Assembly (NCBI GenBank): GCA_022036555.1
Contig: CM039131.1
Span: 39,270,075 to 39,334,074 of the forward strand
Origin: Microstegium vimineum
Taxonomy: Eukaryota; Streptophyta; Magnoliopsida; Poales; Poaceae
Direction of reading: 5' to 3'
DNA length: 64,000 bases
The position numbers and the translations under genes are program-made. The notes under the pieces were generated by a model. That model did no database searches, had not been told where the DNA came from, and saw only the letters and a list, made by a program, of their open reading frames with translations. Below, piece after piece: positions 34,858 to 45,864 of the stretch. Position 1 is the first letter of the stretch; each line of letters opens with the position of its first letter.

Positions 34858-34924
34858 CTTGGAGCCAGAGCCAGCCAATCGAGACACCGCATGCTCACTC
34901 GAACAAGCTCTACCCAAATCAGAA

Positions 34925-36328
34925 ATGTCCATGGAATCCGTTGCCGTCGTGGCGGTGCCGTTCCCGGCGCAGGGCCACCTCAACGGCATGCTGCACATGT
35001 CGCTGCAGCTCGCGTCCCGGGGGCTCGCCGTGCACTACGCGGCGCCTGGGCCACACGTCCGGCAGGCGCGCGCGCGCGTGCACGGCTGGGGCGACGACGC
35101 CCTCCGCCGCATCGAGTTCCACGAGCTGGAGGTCCCCGCGTACGCCACCCCGCCGCCGGACCCGGCCGCGCCGTCGCCGTTCCCGACCCACCTCATCCCG
35201 ATGGGCGACGCCTTCGTCGCCGGCGCGCGCGCCCCGGTCGCCACCCTCCTCGCGAGGGTCTCCGCGCGCCACCGCCGCGTGGTCGTCCTGTACGATCGCC
35301 TCAGCTCATTCGCCGCGCCCGAGGCGGCGCGGATCCCCAACGGCGAAGCCTTCTGCCTGCAGTGCGTGGCCTCGTCCTTCGACGCCGCGTGGACGGACGC
35401 CGGGCAGCGGCTCCTGCGCGCGCGCGGCCTCCACGCCCCGCACCCCGCCGCCTGCATGCCGAGGGAGTTCGTCGAGTACATTGTCGGGACGCTGGAGGAC
35501 GGCCGGAGTCCGGCTTTCGCCGGGGTAGTGGCGAACACGTGCCGCGCGATCGAGAGCGAGTTCATCGACTTGGTAGCCGGGGACCCGCAGTACCGAGGGA
35601 ACAGGGTCTTCGCCGTCGGGCCGATGAACCCACTGCTCGACGTGACGACGACCGCGCCAACAGCGTCACGCGGTGCGCGGCGGCACGAGTGCCTGGACTG
35701 GCTCGACAAGCAGCCGCCGGCGTCGGTGCTGTACGTGTCGTTCGGCACGACGTCATCGCTGCCGGCGGAGCAGATCGCGGAGCTCGCCGCGGCGCTGCGC
35801 GACAGCAAGCAGCGCTTCGTCTGGGTTCTGCGCGACGCGGATCGCGGTGTGGTGCACGAGGAGGTGGAAGCTGAGGAGAGCAGGCACGCCGGGTTCCTGT
35901 CCGAGTTCACCGAGGAAACTCGAGGCGTCGGCCTGGTGATCACCGGGTGGGCGCCGCAGCTGGAGATTCTGGCGCACGGCGCCACGGCAGCGTTCATGAG
36001 CCACTGCGGCTGGAACTCGACCATGGAGAGCCTGAGCCACGGGAAGCCGATGCTCACCTGGCCCATGCACTCCGACCAGCCGCTGGTGGCGGAGCTCGTG
36101 TGCAAGTGCCTCAAGGCCGGGATCCTGGTGAGGCCATGGGAGCAACACGGTGCTGTGACACCTGCGGAAACCATCCGCGAGGTGATCGAGAAGGTGATGG
36201 CACGCGACGAAGGTTTGGCGGTGCGGGAGAAGGCCAAGGAGCTCCGGGAGTCCATTCGCGCCTCCGTGGCCGAGGGCGGGTCCTCGCGCAAGGACCTCGA
36301 CGACTTCGTTGCTTACATAGCAAGATGA
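34925..36328 (+). CDS. cis-zeatin O-glucosyltransferase-like UDP-glycosyltransferase, 467 aa, divergent copy
   Basis: This is a complete intronless gene. The start at 34925 (MSMESVAVVAVPF) is preferred over an in-frame ATG 47 codons upstream because a TATA box lies between the two and because the paralogues begin here. His18 is the expected catalytic base. The PSPG box is intact at residues 342-385 (WAPQLEILAHG, HCGWNSTMES, HSDQ). It differs from its paralogues next to the catalytic His (HLNGMLHMSL instead of HLNQLLHLSL) and just after the PSPG box (DQPLVAELVCKCLKAG, EQHGAV). These differences may change acceptor choice or rate. The same cytosolic UDP-glucose-dependent activity is expected, but the substrate is not shown by sequence. 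Confidence 0.86.
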   Translation: MSMESVAVVAVPFPAQGHLNGMLHMSLQLASRGLAVHYAAPGPHVRQARARVHGWGDDALRRIEFHELEVPAYATPPPDPAAPSPFPTHLIPMGDAFVAGARAPVATLLARVSARHRRVVVLYDRLSSFAAPEAARIPNGEAFCLQCVASSFDAAWTDAGQRLLRARGLHAPHPAACMPREFVEYIVGTLEDGRSPAFAGVVANTCRAIESEFIDLVAGDPQYRGNRVFAVGPMNPLLDVTTTAPTASRGARRHECLDWLDKQPPASVLYVSFGTTSSLPAEQIAELAAALRDSKQRFVWVLRDADRGVVHEEVEAEESRHAGFLSEFTEETRGVGLVITGWAPQLEILAHGATAAFMSHCGWNSTMESLSHGKPMLTWPMHSDQPLVAELVCKCLKAGILVRPWEQHGAVTPAETIREVIEKVMARDEGLAVREKAKELRESIRASVAEGGSSRKDLDDFVAYIAR

Positions 36329-36694
36329 AATGCGTACTAGTATTTGACTATTTCTACTAGTTTCATTTCAGTTCTCGTGATGAATCGATGGCATAAGAGA
36401 GTGCGAATTTTGCCTTATAGGAGTAGCTTAGGTTTGCAAATTTTATTATAATGTAATAAGAAACCACATTGGAAAGATTGAACTGTAACAGTGGCTCAAA
36501 ATTCGTATTATTACTATATGTTCTCGGCCTCGGGGTAAACTGGTATCCACTACTTATTATATTATACCATGAATATACTAGCGGCAGGCTTATCGGCGCG
36601 ATGTGGGCTACTCTCTGGTCCCCCTGCCGTCTCGTCTTCCACAGAAACCGTGGCCCAAACTGAACCTTGGCCCCAGGAAGCAGTTCTGGGATTA
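36329..36694. other. 3' flank of the fourth UGT gene
   Basis: This is non-coding, AT-rich DNA between the stop codon and a MITE. Nothing else is recognised. Confidence 0.4.
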
Positions 36695-36973
36695 GGGCGT
36701 CCCCAACAGTAACAGTTGAGGCAACACCTAACTTATATATATCATCTCATTGCCACCTCATGATGTGAACCTTATATATAAATGATTTTTTATTCTACAT
36801 CATATTTCATCTCTCTCATTTTTTATGAGCAGACCCACAGATTGCCTTATTTTCTAAGCGAGATAGATGTTGAGATAGTCTCTTGTCTTTTCCATCTTCT
36901 CTTTCTTCCACCTAGAAAAAGTGTTAACATGGATTACTATAAGCTAGCTGAAGTGGCACTGTTGAGGACGTCC
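36695..36973. mobile_element. Tourist-like MITE with TTA target duplication, 279 bp
   Basis: The left end GGGCGTCCCCAACAG pairs with CTGTTGAGGACGTCC at the right end. TTA flanks both sides (36,692-36,694 and 36,974-36,976). The interior is AT-rich and non-coding. Confidence 0.87.
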
Positions 36974-37242
36974 TTATGGAAGAACCGCCGTTTGCATAAT
37001 TCGCGGAGGGCAGTGAGAAGGCACTGCGGCCTATGGAGCAGGCGGCGGCGGCGCACCGGCGAATCGGCCGAGCGAGCACCGAGCTGGTGCTGTGTCATTG
37101 CCTGAACCTTGGACGCCCATGTGACTGTGAAACATGCTGAAGATTTGCGACACCCTGTCAACGGCTCCATACCCTGTTTTCAGTTTTGAGCTCGCCTGAA
37201 AATTGCTTGAAAGTTTCTATGCCTTGCCTGAAACATGTGAAT

Positions 37243-40200
37243 CACTACAGCATTGCTCTTTATCAAAGGCCTTTAAAAATGCCTCCAAAAGTGGCCAAAT
37301 CACCTTTAGAGACCTTTTAAAGTATTTTTAGAATGTCATCTATAACAGGGAAGTAAAAAGTCTTTTGAGGCACTTTTCTAAAATGCCTTTTAATATTAAC
37401 ATTTAAAGGCATTTTCTAGCTGCCTAGAATACTTTTTAGAGGCACTCTGGAATTTGCCTCTATAACTTCTTAGAGGTGATATTTACTAAGCCTTTAAATA
37501 ATGATGGAGGCTTATAACAAATGCCTCCAAAACAAGGTATCCATGTAAGATTTTCTACCAGCACATTAACAAAGAGAGCACACATTAGACGCATCCCAAC
37601 TTTAAAATATTTCATGTAGACATAAATTTTCATCTCCAAATATTAGTACAATTCTTTTGGTTCTCCTTCATGAATGACAATCCTCAAATGTGTTATATCG
37701 GTTCTCAGTCTCCTAAATGACATAGGTTTGCTACTCCCTTTAAGATAAAAAGTATAACATGTTCAGATGACAACTATATACATATATATTGAACTGAATA
37801 GATGTTGCCTCTCATTGTCAGCATTTCCTATTGTCTCCACTTGGCAATTGCTCCTGCTTGCAACAAAATAAAACTTGTCCCAATAAGTATCAATGCTTAG
37901 TATAGGAGAGCTTTAGAACAATCATTGAAACATAAAGCTGAATAAATGCAGTAGTGCCGACTCCAGCAAGATAAACATGTACTATCTGAATGCAGCCAAA
38001 GACATAGGCAACTATGTTCAGTTTAAATGAGGGAAAAGCATCAGTTGGGTCATACTTCTCACAAGAAAAGAATCATATATTGTTCCAAATATTATATTCA
38101 TTTTTTACAAGACTCTAAGGAATGTTTACAATACAAAATTCCATGTGATTATATCAATTTAAAATACATGCCCCATGCTGCCACTACCATCTATGCATAC
38201 ATAATCATATAAAACTCAAATTTAGACTACCTACCTACAACTACAGGAACAAAAACCAGACTACATCAATCTGACATGAAAAATGCTCATCTATGCATAC
38301 ATAATCCAGGCCACAAGCACAGAATAATGCTCCTGTTTGAAAATAAATAAGCATATCCCAATAAGTAATATTAGATGATTGGATGAGCAAAATAGACCTC
38401 AAGAGTACTGACATGAATAATTTGAGAGGTAGGAGTAACTGAACAACTGAAAGCATCTTAAGTATGTTACAGAGAGTTAATGGTGTTATATGTATGTTAC
38501 TCAGAGTTAGAGAGATTCTTACTTTTAATTCAACTAACATCGAGATGTTGTTATATGTATGTTACTGATGTGACTTTTTACAAACTGGGATGATGTAGGT
38601 TCCTTTGGTATTTCTGTACACGCCTTCCTCCTTGTATTCTTGTTTTCTGCCAATTTTTGTGAAGCAACTTGGCCTTTATTTAGCTTTCCAGCATCAGCTT
38701 TATCAGTTTTGGATGTTGATCTTTTCGTCCTTGGAGTCTCTCTTGTGTTCACTGTTACGCTAACAGAGCTACAAAACTGTAGCGAAAACATCATATTCCA
38801 AGTCAAAATATAGTAAGTGTCAGTGCTTAAAATGGAGTCATACCTTGGAGTGCAATGGACTTTCATCTGAACAAATAATCTGTAGTGTAACAAAGTAAAC
38901 TTGATTGAGTTTCATGATTAGCAATTAACAAAATGATGCGCAAAATAACCATTTTGAGTCTAGGATCATACATTTTGTCGAGGCCATGGTATGCAATGGG
39001 TGGTAGCACTTCCTAGATTTTGTATCATACATTTTGCATCTTTCAGAACTTGACAAAACATCCTTTTCTCCTCTGGACTCAGAGAGTATACTGCAGGAGG
39101 TATGTATGATTTATTTCCTTGTGTCTGTGGGTGAAGATCTGGTCATATACCCATTTCCTGGAGGTCAAGGCGAGCATTCAAATTATCCTTTGATCTCTTG
39201 TCAACATCAAGAAATGTATTGACAATGTTACCAAGGACATTTTTCTCTGTATGCATGACATCAATGTTGTGGCGCACAAGAAGTGTCTTCCAGTATGTCA
39301 ATTGAAATAAACAACACCTCTTTTTGAATACTTTTGATGAGTCATTCTCATTCACTTCCTCTGCTTCAACATTCCTCTTCCTCTTCTTTTTCTTATTCTC
39401 TTGTAGTTTTCCAAATACTGTTACCATGTCTTCTGTTATTTTTGATATTTCCTGCCCTGAAAGTTGAACAGGAGGCTCACGAAAGTCCTGGGTGCCATCA
39501 AATGATCTAGCTTGAAATCTGAACCTATGATCAGCATCCAAGAATCTACGATGTCCCATATAGCAGGTCTTGTGCCCATGTTTCAACCGAAGTGAACATG
39601 TGTCTATGAGACAATGGGAGCATGCTGCTATACTTTCCCCAGATAATACTCCTCGTCCAAGACAATCACTTATTGTCCATAGCAATGCAACATGTAGGCA
39701 AAACTTCTTATTATCAGATACATCATAAGTCATCACACCATGCTTCCATAATTCAAGGAGATCATCAATCACTAATTGCATATAGACATCTATGTCTTTT
39801 CCTGGAGCCTTTTTGTCCGGGATAAGAACAGAAAGAATAAAATTCGATTGCTTCATGCAAACCCATGGAGGAAGGTTGTATGGAATCAAGATGATAGGCC
39901 ATACACTATAGGACACATTCATGTTCCCAAAAGGGTTGAAACCATCTGTTGCCAACCCAAGCCTCACATTTCTAACCTCTGAACTAAATCATCCATGTGT
40001 GGCATCAAAATTCTTCCATGTTGATGAGTCTGCTGGATGACGTAGCAAGCCATCTTCCGTGCGACTTTCACTATGCCACCTCATGTTATGTGCTATCTTT
40101 GAAGACATGAATAACCTATGGAGCCTCTTCTTCAGTGGAAAATGGCGAACCACCTTTGCAGAACTCTGTGGACACGTCTTTCATCAACTCCACCTTTCAC

Positions 40201-40369
40201 ACTCTTCCACCTACTTGATTTACACACTGGACAACAGTTGGCATTGGCATATTCATTTCTGAACAATATGCAGTCATTTATGCAGGCATCAATGCAGTGA
40301 TAACCAATTCCAATAGCCTTCACAAATCTCTTAGCCTCATGGAAGTTCTTCGGCAGCATCACACCCTCT
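37243..40369 (-). mobile_element. CACTA (En/Spm) transposon, one end and part of the body; the rest is cut off by a retrotransposon
   Basis: The end CACTACAGCATTGC at 37243 is followed by about 320 bp of subterminal repeats of AAAxxTGCCTCxAAA and its complement (GCCTTTAAAAATGCCTCC, TTTAAAGGCATTTT, TTAGAGGCA). A TNP2 transposase remnant lies on the minus strand further right. TNP2 reads toward the 37243 end, so the other end should lie beyond 40,369, past the LTR retrotransposon inserted there, outside this window. A Lys/Thr-rich minus-strand frame at about 38,540-38,780 (KRSTSKTDKADAGKLNKG) may be part of a second CACTA gene. Confidence 0.75.
39143..40369 (-). pseudogene. TNP2-type CACTA transposase, partial and interrupted
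   Basis: Reading leftward on the minus strand: LPKNFHEAKRFVKAIGIGY and CINDCILFRNEYAN with CPVC (40,350-40,200) match the TNP2 pattern of a helix followed by Cys-rich motifs. After stop/frame breaks at 39,970-40,130, which cover the usual MRWH and HPAD motifs, an open frame to 39,143 includes LATDGFNPFGNMN, WPIILIPYNLPPW, CMGH-like CYMGHRRFL, and HNIDVMHTEKNVLGN. This is the transposase that cuts CACTA ends. Its beginning is removed by the retrotransposon at 40,370 and the remainder lies beyond the window or is lost; the C-terminal part after DLQEMGI also stops early. Confidence 0.85.
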
Positions 40370-41785
40370 TGTTGACACAAAATATGACGCACTGTACCTA
40401 ACACACAGCAAGCCAGAAAGCGTAGCTTCAATCAGGTGCCCGGGTGTTTCGAAATCCGGAAACGTGCCAGTCAGTTTGACCTGAAACTAACAAGAGATGA
40501 AAATCATTAGATATTAAACTGGAGCATACCGGGTGAGACCAGACAGTTCCATATATACGGCCCTGAAGCCACTTACGACGACATATAGCTATAGAAGCTG
40601 TCTGCCAACAAGTTTTATAGGACAGTTGGCTGAGGCAAATATGGAGTACGTAAAACATTGATTGCCGAATGTGTGTGCATGGGAAAATACGTATGAACGA
40701 ATCATCATTAACTATGAATTAAAGCATAACCAACTCGGCTATCCAACCGAATTGGGGTCCATGATGAAGGAACATGTAAGCAAACACGATCAAACTAATC
40801 TAAAGCTTGTATCCGCCGCACGACACCTAACTTTATAAGAGCTCAAACGTAGTTAACATGCATGAACCCGCAACACGTAACAATCTAGATAAAACCAATT
40901 CGACTATTATGAATATAGGATCTATTTATGGATATAAGCAATTACAAAAGCATGGATAAATCTATGAGAAAAGATGAAGCCGAACCATATCAATCTAGAT
41001 TGGGCAAAAGAGTGTTACAAATATATAAAATATATATAAACATGCAACACGTAGTATCATAATGAATCTATTAGATTTTGCCAAATCTAATAGAGCCGGT
41101 AACTATCTTGCTTTTGCTAGACATATTGAGCAAGCACCTGCCGCACGGTATCTACTCATACACAAAACATAAGCGAAGACTTCTTGATTGTCAAGCAAGG
41201 ATCCGCCGCACGATCATTGAAAACAAACAAGACTATTTGCATCAACATCTAAATCCACCGCATGATACTAGACATGATAACAAGGTTGTCAGGACTTACG
41301 GTGGTCGACGGATCGATGGTTCCTCTCGAAGAACTCGACGACACGACAAAGGACTCGAAATTGGCACGGGGCCGGTTGTATTGTATTAGTTGTGAACAGT
41401 TTTTACAATGGCCAAGGGTTTATATTTATACCCTGGTCGTGACATGAGTCCTAAAAGGACACGATTACAAAATATTAAAGGAAAAACATGATATCTTTGA
41501 CTTTAACTTCCTCCGGAGTCTACATTGCCTTAATTGCCGCGGTCTTCGTTGCCCGATCGGCCCTTTGCTTGCCGTTTTTATCGCTTCTTCAACGGAAAAC
41601 CGCCCCTCCTTAGAATAACCGGCCGCATAATCATTTAGCCGAACCTTTGGCGATTAGCCGACCGCACGAACATTTGCCGACTTCTTTGAAAAACTGGCCG
41701 ACCGCACAGATGCTTGCCGAATGCTCTGAGTTCTGCACTGGCCCACCTGTCATCTTTCTGAGCATACCAAAATCTAGTGTTAATA
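40370..41785 (-). repeat. 3' LTR of the old retrotransposon, 1,416 bp
   Basis: It begins TGTTGACACAAAA, identical to the younger LTR start, and shares CGTGCCAGTC and TTTGACC near 40,464-40,483. The far end GTGTTAATA corresponds to GTGTCAACA in the younger element with two C-to-T changes. A purine tract on the minus strand adjoins that end. The right-hand partner LTR is outside the window, so the limits rest on comparison with the younger family member. Confidence 0.72.
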
Positions 41786-41798
41786 CATGCCCCCTCAA
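41786..41798 (-). other. Polypurine tract of the old element
   Basis: The minus strand reads TTGAGGGGGCATG directly before the LTR. This is where plus-strand DNA synthesis starts in reverse transcription. It shows that the element's transcription direction is leftward. Confidence 0.7.
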
Positions 41799-44351
41799 TT
41801 TTGGGATAAAAGTCATTTTATCCTGAAATTGACTATAAGCTCGCCCTTTTCCTCTAGGTCAACACTGTTCAACATCGTAGCCGTCACCTAGAAAATTCAA
41901 GCCCTAATTGGTTATTGGATCTACTTCAACTCTCCAATGGCGACCCAGGATGAAATCCCAGAGGTAAGCTTCATTCGCCTCCACGTATTCGGCAATTCTC
42001 AATTGATCTCTTACTATTCCCCTGATTCATTCGTTTTTTCCCGATTCCGTTATTCTTTGAAGGAATAGAAGAACCATATTTTGATCCCTTATGCTGCACA
42101 CCCCGATTCCTACCTCCTCGGTCCAATGGGAAATCTCGACCCAACCGAGATCATTGAGAAGGAAACTTCAAGAATCCCTTTCAAGTCTGGAGTCACCCCG
42201 CCAAACCAATGGCCAAACACTTTCAAGACTTGGCCGTTTCCCCCAATTCTTGGATGGCGGAACTGGTATAGAAGGATGCTGGAAAAAAGCAGCAGCCATT
42301 GGGATGTTCAAGACATCAACCATTGCCTGGAATTATCTTTGTCAGAGACGCCTAGAAATGAACCCCTCCTGATAGCAACTTCTCATTTCTGGTCTGATGC
42401 CGTCAACGCCTTTGTCTTCGACCATGGTATGATGACCCCTACCTTGGCTGATGTCTTCATGATGACTGTCCTGAATGTATCACAACCAGTATACCCTTAC
42501 AAGTATAAAAGCAAAAGCAACCAGAAGGCTATCAAATCTGGAGGTGAATGGGTCGGATACATTCAGACTTATATGGAAGCGTCTGGTGCCATTTCCGACA
42601 AGGAATGCAGGGCCTTCATGAACATGTGGCTATGCAGGTTCATTTTCCGCGGAAAATCCAATGAACCAACCTTAAATCACATGATGATGGCTGATGATTT
42701 AGTTGCAGGCACATTAATCCCTTTGGGCAAATACCTTCTAGGATCTGTCTATCATATGATGCATCAGGTCACTGCTCAGATGCACCATGGTAAGGAGATT
42801 TCTTGTGTGAGTGATCCTTGGTGGTTCATCCAGATGTGGTTGCAGCTCTATATGCACCAGACAATGCCTGTGTCCCTCCAAAATTTGAGTTTCCCTTCAG
42901 TTAATTATGCTGAAGGCAGTACAACAAAGGTCAAGAACTGCCAGACTTATGGAGAAGCAGCTTCTTCTATCAGCATTGACATGGATATTGGTCATCTTTT
43001 CAAGCTATTCTTCAAAGGTTTTAGCAATGTGCTTTGGCTTCCTTATAGAGAAAATGACAATCTGACCCTGTCTTGCAAATTTAGCTTTGAGTCTGGCTGT
43101 TCTGACAAGGTAGCTATAGAGATTTTCAACTCTTTTATCAAACCTTGCATTTTGCCAGCCGAATTTCATCATGGGAGGTTAGTACAATCTTCCTATGAAT
43201 TCTACTATCCAAATATGGCATCCAGGCAACTAGGATGTGGACAGTTGCCCCCAAGACCCTTCTTCTCCACAACCATAAAGTACAGGGAGCTGATCACAAG
43301 TGAAATAGAAGCTAAGAAAGTTTTTGAGCTTGGATGGGACCTACCAACATATGAACCTTCTCCATTTGGGATAGTGGATGCTGCTCACCCCTCCTTTGCT
43401 TCCTGGTGGCAAGAATGACACAATCACATCTTCAATACACCAGTACACTCTCTATGCCAGGATTTGCAACCCCAATTCGCTTCTGATAGTGAGGTAACCT
43501 TATTGTATTTAGTACCTTTTGCTTCGAATCCACTTCTTACCTTAACATTTAGTCATTCTTAGGATTTTGAGCCCATTCCTATCACCAAAGTGGTCCAATA
43601 TTTCATAGCTGGGCCTAACCCTGCTCTGGGTTTTACTGCCCCAAATCTGGCAAGCTTCATGAAGACCCCTGCAATCTTAGCCACTGCAGCCTCAGGAGGA
43701 GAAGGCAAGAGGAAAGCACTCGAGAATGTCCATGTTTTCAGAAGGGTAAGATCCAAGATAGTCAAGCGGTCTCCCAAGGTATGAATGTTTATTCAGCAAT
43801 AAATCTCATCTGGCAACAACTCTGATCACCCTTACATCAAATCACTTCTACTGTAGCCGCATGTCGAGATCCCAGGAACAAGTAACGTCCCAACGACCAT
43901 GGACATTCCTCCTCAAGCTCCTGCCGAAAACGTAGAAGCCCAAGACACTGAAGATGTAGGAACCCATGAAGCTGAAAGTACAGATGCTCAGGAAGCTGCC
44001 GAACACATTGGTAACATCATTCGGCTAATCATTTCCTTCTCTTTGTATAATATCTACTTCTTGCTTTGATATTTCATCATTTGCATCATTGGAAAATAGA
44101 TAAAATCATAAAAGACTTAGCAGAAGATTCTTCCTCTGGTCCAGTCCCAGGTTCACCTTCTTGGAACATTCAGTCAAGCCCCCAATCAGAGCGGGATACC
44201 ACTATTCTCGATGACCAACCAACACAGCAGGTAGTACTTTGCCTCAAACCATTCTTTCAGTATACCTATCAGTCGACTAATACTTCTCTCTTTTTCAAGA
44301 AAATCACCAAGCCGACCACCAGCTACTCTTTTACTGTCGAAGATTATATTA

Positions 44352-44356
44352 GCGAG
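44352..44356. other. Left target-site duplication GCGAG of the younger retrotransposon
   Basis: GCGAG immediately precedes the left LTR and recurs at 57,339-57,343 directly after the right LTR. Confidence 0.93.
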
Positions 44357-45438
44357 TGTTGACACAAAAAGCGTCAGGATCTGCGAACACCTCGGGCTTA
44401 TACCCGAAATTCGATATTCGGAGGCGTGCCAGTCGATTTGACCAGTTAATCGACAAGGACGATAACTAGAACAAGATTCAATCTAGACAACGACGATGCG
44501 CCCGGATGCTGAGATTGAGGCTTGATCAGGATAACTAGAGCAGAGCTGAACGAGGCAACAGCGATACGCCCGGATGCCAAAGCGCAGAGGTACTCCCACG
44601 CGGAACTTACAAGGATTTGACGGAGATCAAGGTGATGCAGCCCGTCGAAGCTTGAAGAACTCGTTGATAAGATATAACTAATGCAATAAAGGGTAAATTG
44701 CAATAAAAAGTAGAATAAGAGTAAATTGATTTGATTGATATATTTACACGTAGCCCTTGGGCACATATTTATACTCCCGCATGGAGAGTTGTACAAAGAC
44801 ACGACCCGTATCTTTCCTAAAACAAACTCCTATCTTTAAGGAAACTAACTCGCGCAGGAGTCGGATCTAAAATAACAATATTATTTTCCTAAACAAACAC
44901 ACCTATTTTAAAGGAAAACAAACGACTCATGCAAGAGCCAGACTCAAACTGCTATAATAATACCGGTATGAAACCACCAGTTTCGTTACGTCTTTCCTTC
45001 GATGAAAACTTTCCATCGGCAGATCCCTTCAATCTGCGACTTCCTTCTTTGGTCACCGGTAATCCCCTGCTGATATCAAGCACTAAGTCACCCTGTACTC
45101 ATCGGCACCCCATGCCCATCGGCATCGGCAATACTTCCTGACCGGTAACCTTGTACTGGTAACTTGTCTTCACCAATCAATCCCTATCAGCAATCGGCAT
45201 CGGCAACATCTCCTCATCGGCAATCGGTATCAGCAACTTTGCAATCGCCCTCTGGTGAGCCATTCAACTCTTATCGGCAACATCTGAGACTTCTAGCTTC
45301 CATCGGCAGCACACTTAGTCTTCCTACATCATACTCCCATCGGTAATACTAACTCATGATTTCCCGATGCCGATGGAAAACGACTGCTGATCAACAAGTC
45401 TTAGCTCATTTGACACGTGCCGAAAAACGGTGTCAACA
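44357..45438 (-). repeat. 3' LTR of the younger element
   Basis: 1,082 bp. Compared with the right LTR I count 18 substitutions (17 transitions) and one 11-bp difference: the right copy has a tandem TTGGATTGATA near 56,630. The last 450 bp contain at least ten ATCGGCA or ATCGGTA words. Confidence 0.95.
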
Positions 45439-45450
45439 CATGCCCCCCAA
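45439..45450 (-). other. Polypurine tract of the younger element
   Basis: The minus strand reads TTGGGGGGCATG directly before the TGTTGACAC start of the 3' LTR. Confidence 0.85.
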
Positions 45451-45864
45451 TTTCGGAGTGTATAATACTTTACGCGCCGAAATTCTCTCTACTGTAGCCG
45501 TTACCTCCGAGATAACTGCACAACTTCCTCGATCTCCGTGCGCAGGACCGCAATTTATTAATAAAATCCCTCGATTATAGTGCAAACAGTGGCAAATCCA
45601 ATCATATTTCCTTGATTATCGCGCACATCCATCGCAGGCCTCTCCACATTCCTGCATAGAACGAGCAGAAACTCCAAAATACCACTGAGTAAGCTTATAA
45701 AAGTTACCATGATCCAATCTGCCTTTTTACCCCGAGTCCACTTTCATTTTTACATCTGCCTTCGTCTTCGACCTCCGGCGGCGCCTCCGAAGAACACCTG
45801 TTCGAGCTTGAGCAACAGTTCTTCCCTCAAGCCAAGTATAATCCGCAAGAACTCCCCAGCTCCA

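Noticed and set aside
35035..36291. A 418-codon open frame antisense to the fourth UGT
   Set aside because: It mirrors the GC-rich UGT gene, as do similar antisense frames over the other three UGTs. It shows no domain, and the sense strand has a complete enzyme.
40370..40431. Extension of the TNP2 frame into the LTR
   Set aside because: The frame stays open by chance; the sequence there is the LTR start TGTTGACACAAAA, and TNP2 similarity ends at the junction.
45100..45360. Spaced ATCGGCA repeats looking like a CRISPR or satellite array
   Set aside because: The spacing is irregular, the unit is only 7 bp, and the same word occurs throughout a plant retrotransposon.
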